From positions 4,092,001 through 4,156,000 of the forward strand of contig VDMD01000001.1 in NCBI GenBank assembly GCA_007026445.1: a stretch of DNA of 64,000 bases, in the 5' to 3' direction. This DNA is from Schizophyllum amplum. Taxonomy: Eukaryota; Basidiomycota; Agaricomycetes; Agaricales; Schizophyllaceae. Positions 53,863 through 64,000 of the stretch are shown piece by piece; position 1 is the first letter of the stretch, and each line of letters opens with the position of its first letter. The position numbers were made by a program, and so were the translations under genes. The notes below the pieces were generated by a model. It was not told the origin of the DNA. It searched no databases and saw nothing but the letters and a program-made list of their open reading frames with translations.

Positions 53863-56038
53863 CTACAAAGTCGCCATGACCGCCTTTATCGCGGCCTCGC
53901 CGTCCTGCAGCCCAGTATAAAACCCATCACGGTAGCGCTCCTCCGTCCCGGGAGCCACGATGCCGCCCGCAGCACCGTCTGGAGGTGTCACGCCCGTACC
54001 GAGTTGCGTACCTCCAGCTACCAGGTTCGCCATGCTATCCATAACGTACTGCCCCTTGAATCCCAGACGCGAACCGCCCTCCAGTGCGAACGCCTTCGCC
54101 GTGAGATAGCCGTCACCGTAGCCTCTTGCGAACGATGCCTGCTCGTCAGAAGGCTGGCCTGTGGCCGCCTGCAGAAGATCGCGATTGGCGTGCGTCCCGG
54201 ACTGGCCCAATCTCTCGCTCCGACGCAGATGAATTGCCTCGAAACGATGTCTTGAGTTTCCGCCGAAAGACTGCGTCATTCGAGCGAGGTCGACGTAGGT
54301 CTTGAGGGACGGATCGAACCGTCGAGCAACATGGGCCGTGTGCACATCGCGCGCCGCCAGTGGCAGCTTGCCCAAGATATCGCTCATCGGCGGCGCGACC
54401 ATCGAGCCCACGGTCGTTGCAAAGTGGGATCCACGCTGCGCGTCGGCGTAGGGGTTCGCTTGGTCCAGGCCCACGACTCCCGGTTGCCCATAGGAGAAGA
54501 ATGAAGACGGCAGACTGCGGCCAACTGCGTCCCTAAAGCACCAGCCCGGGTTCGAGTCACAATCTTCCGTACGGTAGGCTGAGGCGATAGATGTCAGCAG
54601 GATACTTTACAAAGCTCATTGGACATACCCCAGAAGGCCCAGCCTGCAGTGCTGTTCGTGTAGACGTCCATTTGATGAGTGCAGAAGTCACGTCTGGCTG
54701 CGTCCGCGTCTTGCTCGCCCGACAGGCTGTCTGGGGTCAACGCGCATGACCACTCGCCGATGACTGTGAATTAGTTCAATAAGGATGCACGAAGTTTTGA
54801 GAATGATACTCACTGAGATTTCTCCGCTCCTGCGTGGAGGCCTGTACGAAGCGCTCGGCCACGCCGGTCTGGACGTCATTCGTATGGTCGGAGGCAGACT
54901 CCGTCGCGTCTTCGGAGGTGAAGACGAAGTACGAATGGTTGTCCTGCACGACGAAGTCGACCCTCTTAGAGACATAGTCGCTAAATTGTTCGAGGTTGAA
55001 ACCGTCGTGAATATAGAGCGGGATTGTAGGCGAAATCTGACGGAGAGTCTGGATGGCGCGGTCGTCTGGGAGAATGTGAGTTAGTCATCAATAAATCGCC
55101 AACGTAATTCAACTCACAGAATGCTGGCAGCTCGGGCACGTTCTGAGGCTCATTGAGTAGTTGGACGCCGACAACGTTCGTGACGCTGGAAAGCTGTTGC
55201 ACAAGGAAGGACAGCGCCTCGATCGTGCGCGCCTTGTTACCCTCGTCGCCGAACAGTTGCGTCTGCCCGTCGCTAACGCCGGAATGGGCTTGACCATTTT
55301 GGCTACCGACAGCGCCGTGCATGTCGACCAGGACGCCCAATCCAGCCTCGCCCGCCAAGTTGATAGCGCGCACCACTCGTTGCCAGGAATTTGCGTACAC
55401 ATCTGACACTGACTGGAAAGGCGTTCCAGACGTGAACGCGGGACCCAGCGACCAGTATCCTATTGGCAGGCGGACAGTGTTGATACCGATGCTCGCAAGA
55501 TACTGGAAGTCGGTCGCAGTGATAAACGTGTCCCAGTGCCGCTCGAGCAGTGCGCGGGCATTGTCCGTGGAATTCCATCCCTGGGCGATGTCAAGTTCGG
55601 ACAGCTGCGTACCGTTCGCGCAGGTGAAAAGAGAGGGCGTCATCCATTGCTCGTGAACGAACCTGGAATGGTGGGGTCAGCATATCTGAGCGGAATGATA
55701 GGGTATATTGCGCACCAGGATCCTAGGTTCACCGATTGCTGTTGGCGGTACCGAAAGATGTTCGCCTTGACGGGGTCAAAAGGAGGGAATGCGTCTAGGG
55801 CGGGGGCTTCAACGGGATACGGCTCGACGTAGCATGCATCATGCTGGGTATCAAGGGCGTGCGGCGTCGCAATTGAGCCGACGCCAATGTCCGCGGGGTC
55901 CTTTTGGAAAGGCTGGTCCGGCACGGCAACGTAATTCAGCGCAGGCTGTTGGGCGTTGGTCGTAGGGACCGGCGAGGGCTTGTAGAGTCCCTGCTGCAGG
56001 CTGAGGGCGTGCAGCACGAGGGTTAATTTGTCGAGCAT
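53863..56038 (-). CDS. GH5 exo-beta-1,3-glucanase-like enzyme with C-terminal extension
   Basis: Glycoside hydrolase family 5, fungal exo-1,3-beta-glucanase type, acting on cell-wall glucan. ATG 56038 begins MLDKLTLVLHALSLQQ. Conserved elements in order are NLGSWFVHEQWMTPSLF, INTVRLPIGYWSLG, LGVLVDMHGAVGSQNG, QLLNEPQN (acid/base Glu), VVQDNHSYFVF and GEWSCALT (nucleophile Glu), then WAFW. After the catalytic domain comes AYRTEDCDSNPGWCFRDAVG and an extension of about 200 residues. It contains FARGYGDGYLTAKAFALEGG and YRDGFYTGLQDGEAAIK, which resemble GX3-type repeats. About six introns. The N-terminus is not a classical signal peptide. Family assignment is firm; the exact substrate is inferred. 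Confidence 0.9.
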
Positions 56039-57198
56039 GGCTCGGGAAATAGTAATGAGGGAATAAGGAGTTGGGCACTGGTATAGAACACAGATGCTAG
56101 CTCTGTGCGGCGAACTGGGATCCCGCCCAGATGGCGAAGGAGGTTAGATGGTGGGAGGAGGAAAAGAAGGAAATCCCAGCCTCCGCCTCTTCAACGCGTC
56201 CCGCCACTCTAATTGACGCGACGACGCGTCGGTGACAGCGGAAGGACATGTTGGATGACAGCGACATGCCTCGCCGTTTCCCACGCTGAAGAGCAAGTTT
56301 GAGGGCCCAACAGGCTCAACTGAAAAGGATGTTGCTCAATAAAATTTGATCAGCGCGCCATTCACTACACAAACGCCGGTGCTTACTTTATAAGCACGGG
56401 TGTCCCTTGACAGGGCGGCCGAGCGAGCGCGAGGTCCAACCCAGAGGTATGATCATACATATGCCAAGTTGAACGCGCGCGTACATGAATTTCAGCCGCT
56501 CGAGAGAAGAAGACTATGGCGGCGGCGAGTGGGATGGACGGTAAGTGGAGATTGAACGATGTCGAAGACAAGTAGAAGACGGCGCAGAAGTTGTCCTTCA
56601 CTGCAGTCGTCTGGAGATCATCATAGCACCTGCTTGAGGTGTACTCTCCCAAGAGAGACGCATATGGACGACGTCGTCGACTGCACCTTCTCGACAGTCA
56701 GGCAGCAGGACTGAACATCAGCTGGGTCGTGCGTGCAGCAGCAGCGACACTGGCACCGTGACGGTGAGCTTCAAAAACGAGATGGAGCTCAATTTGACTC
56801 TAGATAGTGGCTCATGCAGCCGGATCATTCGATGAACCAAAGAAACAGAAGCAACAAGCTTGACGATGATAGTAGGGGACAAGCCGCGGCGGAAAACACG
56901 GTTGACATCATGTGATCCCAGGTCCGGTTGGCGGCGCCGGATATCCCCGGCGGCCCTCCCTTTGTTCTCCTTTCGTATCCGCGTATGAGCTTCACTTCCT
57001 CTCTCGGCCAAAATTTCCCCGTATGGATGAATGCGCATCTCACCCAACGTGTTATATACTGGCACGGTAAGCCGGCAAGTTGTCAAGACTCGCTCCTCTC
57101 GCCCATCATCCTCTGGCATAACAGCTCTCCCTCGGTGCGTCCCTCCCCGACGTCGCCCGTAAACGTCAAGTCTGAGAAGTGACCAGTTCTTTACAGCG
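56039..57198. other. Divergent intergenic region
   Basis: Promoter and leader sequence for the GH5 gene (-) and the F-box gene (+). A GTTATATACTGG element near 57050 could be the latter's TATA. No gene recognised. Confidence 0.5.
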
Positions 57199-58786
57199 AT
57201 GTCTAGCATACTTCCTTCCGCGTTACCAATTCAGGCCGTGGTGAGGAGCGTAGGGCAGATCATGGACGCCGCCGGTATGCTCTTCGAAAATCGTTTCCCG
57301 AACGTCACACTCACCAGGCTGTACAGATCGCCGAGCATACCACAAACACATATTCAAAGCCCTATCTGAGCGCCAGACCCTCAAGTCAACCGTTCGCTCG
57401 ACTACTTCAGGTCAGTGAGATCTCATCGTCGTTCCTTACCTGCAAAGCTAACAAATCTCAGAGCGCATGGATGACGGCCATCCTTCACCCTACGCTCGCG
57501 ACCTTGATTTTACGACGCGTGAGTAGCTTCGTATGTTCATCTTCTTGCTACTCACCATTGGACCTCCAGCGTCGCACCGGCACAAGAGCTTCATTCAACG
57601 CCTGCCCAACGAGCTGCTTTGCTGCATCTTCCTCATGTGCGGCGATCCGAACCCCGTGGCTGGATATCCTCGGGACGAACATATGCACAAAGTGGACGTG
57701 AACTGGAGCCACTTCAATCTATACAGTCGGTCAGCAGTCCTCCTCGGTCGCGTCTGCTCGCGCTGGTTTACTGTCACGCGAGGATTTCCTAGGCTTTGGA
57801 CCGTCTTCGATGTTGGCGCCCCGTCTCCACTCGACTTCGTCGCTCTGAAACTCTGCCTCCGCCATTCGGAAAGCTTGCCTCTTTCCTTGCGCATCCATGA
57901 CTACATTTTCCTCCCAAGCAACTACGACCTCATAGCCAAACGCGTCAAGCACCTGTTGTGCATCGTCGCAGACCACGCGAAGAGGTGGGAGGAGATATCC
58001 TTGCATGTCATGGAAGTGAGGGACATCCTCGACCCTCTGCTCGCCCTCCCGCGTGGCGCCTTCTCGTGTTTAGCGCGAGCGTCCCTAGTCACAGAGGAAG
58101 CCCGTCGACCCGCCCCCGACGGTCCCATCGCTCTCTTGTGGAAATACTTCCACTCCGAACCCTCGCTCCGTGTGGTCGAATGGCCCGATAGACCATTAAT
58201 CCATGTCGACCTCAGCAATCCTCTTCTCGGCAATCTCACCCATATCGGTATGGGAGATGTCGCGCAGCATGATCTTTTATTACTTCTTCGGCACTGCCCA
58301 CTTGTCCTGGTCGTACAAGCTGGCATTCTTCACCGGCGTTACTACGAGATTCCACTGCAGTCTTCACCGACGCTTCATCTACCGTGCCTACAGCAGCTGG
58401 TGCTGGCCGGAGCTGACGATTTGACTCCCATATATTCATCTCTCGTTGTTCCTGCTCTTGTCCGGCTGGACCTCTCCGCAACGAAGGTGCAGAAGGATGC
58501 CATTGTTAGTATGCTGACACGGTCCATCGCACACCTGATCATGTTGACCATTCATTGTCCTGTGGATGGGCAGAAGGACAACATCGCTGCTCTACTCCAA
58601 AACCAGAGTCTGCAGCAATTGAAGATACTTCGTTACGACTATCGTACTGTTCTACCTTGGTGGCGGACGGAGGAGGAACCTCAAGAGCTATTGCCTTTCC
58701 TATCGCCTGTCATTGGACTCTTCACTGAGTGGCAGGATGCGGAGGATGCATACGAGAGGGAGACCTGCAGGGTGTGGCGTATATAG
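57199..58786 (+). CDS. F-box/LRR protein, third convergent pair
   Basis: Exons 57199-57274, 57327-57410, 57462-57518 and 57570-58786 give about 477 aa. The first intron could also end at 57317, which keeps the frame. The upstream exons (MSSILPSALPIQAVVRSVGQ, then FKALSERQTLKSTVRSTTS) read in frame into MDDGHPSPYARDLDF, so I prefer this start over the ATG at 57467. The F-box is FIQRLPNELLCCIFLMCGDP, then GRVCSRWFTVTRGFPRLW. The LRR part includes LLGNLTHIGMGD, LPCLQQLVLAGAD, LVRLDLSATKVQ and NQSLQQLKILRYD. It probably selects SCF substrates. It is convergent with partner A2, 104 bp between stops. Same family as 11255 and 22685. Confidence 0.83.
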
Positions 58787-58890
58787 GCAAGTATCAAGAA
58801 TCACAACGGTGCGGGTGTTCACGCGCGTTCACGTTCAAATGTACTAGTTGTCATGCTTCTGCTCGCTTCATCTATATACGCAAAATCCAT

Positions 58891-60805
58891 CTACTGAGAA
58901 AACGTGTAGAACGACCAGGCGTCCCTATCCTTGAACAAGGCCTCGACCTCGGTGTATGCCTTGACCTTGACGCCGAAACGAACCTTGACGGTCCTAGGAA
59001 TACAGGCCAGGAACCTGAAAGGGACGTCGACGTCCGTCGCGGTGATATGCATGATGGACGGATAACGGGGAACGTTCTCCATCCGCGAAGCGCCGATGGC
59101 CTTGTGTGAATCCGTCAGGATGTCGCGCACCACTAGAACTTCTAAGCTACCACACTGAGACAGGATCCTTTCCACATCTGCTTCATGGACGGGGAAAAGC
59201 ATGTCCAGTTGACGTATGCAGCCTAGAGGAAAGACGAACAGACGCCAAAGCTGGAAGCGTCCTTTCAGACTAAGGTGCTGCAGGTTGGAAAAGTAGATCG
59301 GGAAAGTTGACGTCGCGGGATCGTTGATATGAAGCATGCACATTTCCTCCAAGCCACGCAAGCTGACCGAAAGAAAATGGTGCAGGTGTTGCTTGACATG
59401 CTCCAAGACACACAGGAGCGCGTCTCTCCGACCGCGGTAGCCGCCTTTCACTATGCACGCGCGTAAATCGAGGCGCAACCGCGTCCACCCGGGGGCGTGC
59501 TGTACGCATATTTGGGCAAGTTCGGCCAACCCCTCGTCAAAAGGCAGGTAACCCCGGTGACGGCCAATCTGTGACTTGGCTCGAACATCGACTGTCAGCG
59601 TCCGACCTGGATAAGGACCATTATCGTCGAGGAAATGGCGGACGCGCATGAAAGTATGCTCAGCCTCGTCTGTAGAAGGCGACGTCACCGTCGCGGGCCC
59701 TTCCACGAACCTGCCGGCTTCACCAGGTGCACGACCACGTTGCGTTTCCCCGATTATGGTTGAATGGTCGGGGGAGGACTGACTTGCAGGGTGCGACACT
59801 GAAGAAGGCAGGTTATGGTCCACAGGAACAAGAGGCATATCGTTCCTTAGCGAGGGTGACCTGACATCATGCGCCGGTTGATCGTTCCGCGGATGTTCGA
59901 CCTGGCGCGATGCTTGTCCCTGCCCGATGTTGAGGAGGTTGTGCAGCTGTTGAAGGGATGCATCACCTGGCATGGGGGAGCGGCTGCGAAGGATGGGCAA
60001 TTGGGACATCGGTGTCCCCTCCGACGGGGTCTGGGCGCGAGCAGGCATAGGTACGGTCGAACGAGAGGCAGAATCCGGGCCGGCTGCAGCTGTATGGGAA
60101 GTGGTCGCTTCAGATGAGGGAGGAAGAGGTTGACGGGTGGCCCGGGAGTTGTCGATAGGGGCACTGGCGGAGGGGATACCGGTGGTGGTAAGGGCCTCCG
60201 TCATATGCCCAGTGTTGAGATTGCTGTGACTCTGACTGTCATTTGCGGATTGTGAAGTGCGGCCGACGGACGTGCCCTCATGAGGAGAATTGTCGCCCGG
60301 AGAAGGCTGACGTACGTGCGTAACCTCAGACGAGACCTGAACGTTGTCGGCGTGCGCGTCTGCGCTCGACCTCCGGGACAAAAGGTCAGCTATCTGCTCC
60401 AACATCGTGCTGTGATGCTGCAGTTCGTGCTCCAACACCGCACTGTGATGCTGCAGTTCGGCGAGTACGGGGTCGTTGAAGTGAGAGTCCTCGAGGACGG
60501 GGTGAGGGCCCGCTGAGTATGCTGGAGGCGGGGTCGAGAATTCGACGCTACTTTCGCTGTTCAACAGCCGCGCAATGCCGTGAACGAGGCCAGAGAAGAA
60601 GCGCCTGACGGGGCTACGTCGACCGCGCCTTCGACCGTCATGTTGCCTACCCTCTCGAACGGATGCAGAGGGAGACGTAATGATTCCCACAGCCGGTCCA
60701 GCCGGTGGGGCAGTCGCGTCAGACGAAAGAACTGCAGAGCGTGGAAAAACCGTCAATATTTGAGGCCGCGGTGTATGCAATCAACGCACCTTGTTGGTCG
60801 GACAT
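58891..60805 (-). CDS. 'Partner A2': disordered N-terminus plus LRR-like C-terminus
   Basis: Two exons on the minus strand, 60805-60790 (MSDQQ) and 60731-58891, give 618 aa. The intron is 58 nt in phase 1, as in A1. The N-terminal 370 residues are Pro/Ser/His-rich and probably disordered. They include a basic patch (RRRGRRSPVRRFFSGLVHGI) like A1's and an 11-residue tandem duplication (ELQHHSAVLEH, ELQHHSTMLEQ). The C-terminal 240 residues have leucine motifs (FSNLQHLSLKGRF, CIRQLDMLFPV, CGSLEVLVVRD) and end EVEALFKDRDAWSFYTFSQ, aligning loosely with the A1 end. No F-box. Overall identity to A1 is low, but layout, intron phase and gene order agree. Confidence 0.72.
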
Positions 60806-61484
60806 CTTCCTTGTCGTGGATCGTCAAGATCGTGAGTGTAGAGGAGATCAGCGAGGCGTAAGAGGCGTCCTTAACGTCGTGGACAGAAGTCGTGAGTAGC
60901 GTCGAGCTTGAGATGTCGTGGGGTCGTAGGGAACGTCGTTTCTGCCGTATGCTGCATGCCACTCGCCCGCTTAAAAGGACGTCAAGATTGAGAGACAATA
61001 GGCGAGGCCTATTGTTGTCTGTCGCCTTCTGACAATACCGCAAACTGTTTGAGGCAACTAGAATTGATTATATGGCGTCGGAAGATAGTGGCCGGCATCG
61101 TTTGTCTTCTAGCCGGCGGAGGCGGAAGGGAACAATCGTCGCGGTACGTTCGTATTGTGCAGTCGGTAAGATCGGACCGCGCACAAGGACAATACCTTGC
61201 ATTTGTGGCGATGCCGACTTTCTTTTGTTCCTCGCCACATACTACAGCGCACGAGCATCTGTGATATGAAGTTCTAGTGAGCGTTGGCATATTCCAAGGC
61301 ATCCCATGCATAATAATGATACATAAGACATCGCGATACTTGGACGACAAAGGAGTGACTGGCCGGCATTAGGAGTGGTATACTAGAAATAGAAGCTAAA
61401 GACCTCTTAGCAGTGAAATAGACACTGAGCAAGGCGATACGCACTGGTATGCCCGACAACAGGAACAGGAAAGCATAACATAGC
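60806..61484. other. Intergenic region
   Basis: Upstream region of partner A2 and 3' region of the dynactin gene, both on the minus strand. No gene recognised. Confidence 0.5.
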
Positions 61485-64000
61485 TCATAGCGCGCTGGCC
61501 CGCTCCAGAAGTCCCCGCACCCTCCGACTCAATGCCTCGGCCTCCCGCTTGCGCTCCATCAGGTGGTACGCCGGTGTCTCCTTCCTCGGCAGCCACACAC
61601 GCCCACTCTTCGCCTGAGCGCGCCGCTCATTCAGCTTCGACAGGTCGACGACGCGTGGCGAAGATGAGAACTTGATCACGTCGTGATACAGCAACTTCGT
61701 CTCCGAGGTAAGCGACCGGAGCGTTGGCGGCGTACGAAGGTAGTCGTCGTCTGAGTCCTCGTCCGATGATGCAGAAGGGTCCAAAGCCGGTGTCGGCATG
61801 CGACTGATGGACTCGAGTCGTGGCAGCGCCTCGATCTCCCGAAGCAGGTCCTGGCCCTTGAGGAATGAGTTCTCGGTTCGTAGAAAGCGAACAGTTCCAC
61901 GAAGAGCGTCGACCTAGTAGACATGATCAGCCACTAGCAAATACCAGGGCCACAAGGACTAACCTGCTCCAATAGATAAGACGTCTCGAGGCTGCCCTCT
62001 ACAGGAACGCTCTCCATCTCGGGCTGCTGGGGACCTGCGGCTGTGAAGATGTCAACACTGATCAAGGCAGGGTAAGAGGCCCGAACACACCTTGCCTCTC
62101 GCCAGCCGCCGTCTGGGCTTTCAACTTAGCATTATCCTGCTCAAGAGCGTCCAAGTCCGTCTGGAGCTGCTCCATAGCTTCGTCGTAGGCCTGCTTCTCC
62201 TTGCGCGCCTTCGCCAGCTCCGCCTCGAGCTCGACGACCATGTCAGCTTGGCGCTTTGCGGCCTCCATCCGGCGTTCCATGAGCTCGATCTTCACATTGG
62301 TCTCTTGGATGTGCTGGTCCTTTGCCTTGATGTTGCGCACAAGGCCCTGCATCTCGTCCGAGACTTGGGCGAGCTTGCGGTCCGCCTCGACGTTGACAGC
62401 GAGGCTCGCCTTGATCTGTTCAACGCGGGTGATCCAGGGGGCGATCCCAGTGACTGGTACGGTCAACTGTTAGGGAAAAGCACCGGTAGCGGACATGCAC
62501 TCACTCTTCGTGACAACGCTGGGTTCGGAGACCTCGGATAGCAGACTCGAAGACTCTTGTACAAGTTGAGTGATCGGTTCTGCGACAGCGTCCCAGACCG
62601 ACGCTCCCGGCTTCAGACCCTGCGCAACTGTAGAGGCCGCAGACTGCTTTACGAAGGACATGATCGTAGTGAGCTGGAAGGACGATTTGCCGTCCTGCGC
62701 ATCCTTCAGATGAGGCATGACCTGCTGAGCCAACTGGATGGACATTAGTATTTTGCTAACATGAAGATGACCACCGGAGACGCATACCCCGAAACCGAAG
62801 TTGACGAGTTCCGGAACGGCATTGCTGAGAGCCTTCAAACGTGGCTCGAACGCAGACTTGACGGCGTTCGACTCCTGTGTCAGGTCTTCGAAGCGCTTGA
62901 CCAGTTTCCTTGAAGTCGTGTCAATATGGCTCAATTGAGTGAGTGACCGGTTGAGGTTACCTTGCCGTGGTCTTAGCAGGCTTGATCTGGTCCAACAGCT
63001 TCTGCATCGGCGTAAAGAACTCGGCGTCGATGTCATAGCCACCCATGTCGAATACGATCTCTGTATACAAGGTCAGCTATATATATTCCATCAGGGAGCA
63101 AACATACCGTCGTCCTTCAAGATTACATCCACCGTAGTCTTGATAAGACCCATGGAGCCAGTGAACATGTCAAGATCGTGGTCAAACATGGACACATAGC
63201 CTAGCTCGCGCTCGCCCAAATCGTGCGAGAAGCCCTCGAAGTAGGTCTCCGCAAGATGGTCGAACTGCGCCTGCATCCTACAAAGGGCTTTAACAACATA
63301 GGCACAGGAAGCATCAATATTACTCACTTGAGGATATCACTGACACATTCCCGCACCCTGAACTCGTCGCGACGGAGGAGGTCTACATGCATATCGAGCC
63401 GCTTCTCCATCGGCGCAATATCAGGGAATATCCTGCCAATGTTGAGGAACGTCTCCACGTCACACCGCCGCATGATTGCAGCAAAGCGTCTGCAAAGAGT
63501 AGACAGAGCGGACAGGCGGCCACGCATCTACACCGATGCAGATAATCAGCTTGTGTAGTGCAACCACACGCAGATTGCACCCAGCGCACCTCGCATACGC
63601 CGACCAAGACATCCGAGACGGTTCCATGAAGTGCCTCCGGCAGGCCGTGAGACTGAGCGATGGCGGAGCTGACGAGATCGGCCTTGTAGGCGAGCCGGAG
63701 GAAGAACAGGTAGCAGCTTGTTGCCAAGCTGTCCTGCTCGACGTATAACTGGGGCAAGAACGGCTGTCCAAGGGATAAGCACGGTGTCTCGAGGACCGAC
63801 AGAGAGGACAGGTGTTCACCTGAACAATCTCCAGAAGTTCCTTCGACTCGCGCGCCTCGAGGCGCTTGATCTCCAGCTCGATGTGCTTGGCCTGATTCTT
63901 CGATGCCGAGGATTGGAGCTTGAGGTTGAGCGACATGACGGCGGCTGTCTGCGAAGCGGCATTCGCGGACTCGTCCTGCGCCGTCTGTGTCTGGGCTCGA
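61485..64000 (-). CDS. Dynactin p150 (Glued) subunit, C-terminal part
   Basis: Large dynactin subunit linking dynein to cargo and microtubules. Only the 3' part is in the window; the gene runs off the right edge, so the CAP-Gly domain is not seen. Minus-strand exons read LKLQSSASKNQAKHIELEIK, then PFLPQLYVEQDSLATSCYLF and FFLRLAYKADLVSSAIAQSH (the conserved dynactin p150 region). Later come a coiled coil (ADRKLAQVSDEMQGLVRNIK, KDQHIQETNVKIELMERRME, DALEQDNAKLKAQTAAGERQ) and the end segment SETKLLYHDVIKFSSSPRVV, DLSKLNERRAQAKSGRVW. It stops at 61485. About ten introns of 50-80 nt. All joins I checked keep the frame. Confidence 0.9.

Noticed and set aside
57467..57518. ATG at 57467 as the start of the third F-box gene
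   Set aside because: Upstream exons from 57199 splice into it in frame with good signals, so the longer N-terminus is preferred. The shorter start remains possible.

Overview
The window looks like nuclear DNA of a mushroom-forming basidiomycete (Agaricomycetes). Genes are dense, on both strands, and split by many GT-AG introns of about 45-60 nt, often with a CTNAC branch site near the acceptor. Protein content is typical of such fungi: recurrent F-box/leucine-rich proteins, a transposon-borne gene with an N-terminal Cys/His motif, and single-copy housekeeping genes. Exon boundaries were read by eye from splice motifs, reading frame and recalled family sequence. No alignment or search was run.

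Layout. 1-2.9 kb: no gene seen. 2.9-10.4 kb: an F-box-like gene, ribosomal protein uS10, riboflavin kinase, a secreted isochorismatase-fold hydrolase and a multi-pass membrane protein. 10.9-16.3 kb: an F-box/LRR gene split by a 3.1-kb DNA transposon with a 7-bp target duplication, followed by a remnant of a convergent partner gene. 16.4-20.2 kb: an aldo/keto reductase and COG8, the latter frameshifted in this sequence. 20.7-24.3 kb: the intact version of the same convergent pair, in opposite orientation. 24.9-33.2 kb: an SDR-like membrane protein, an RS-rich tail-anchored protein, an unknown ORF and an RS-rich nuclear protein. 33.4-46.2 kb: importin-9/Kap114, a short F-box gene, a small membrane ORF, mitochondrial uS15, an ENPP-type phosphodiesterase and a glycine-zipper protein. 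46.8-53.6 kb: a tandem array of an unrecognised gene family (here 'D': two open copies, two pseudogenes) tangled with adenosine kinase and a fragment of it. 53.9-64 kb: a GH5 glucanase, a third convergent F-box/partner pair and the C-terminal part of dynactin p150.

Two patterns stand out. First, an F-box/LRR gene and an LRR-like gene without an F-box (here 'partner A': disordered N-terminus, LRR-like C-terminus) occur tail-to-tail three times, so the pair seems to duplicate as a unit. Removing the transposon and one target copy from the broken F-box gene leaves a frame of the same length as its intact paralogue. Second, the D/adenosine-kinase boundary has been tandemly duplicated and has decayed. 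Housekeeping genes (uS10, FMN1, IPO9, uS15m, COG8, ADK, DCTN1) are interleaved with this fast-evolving material.
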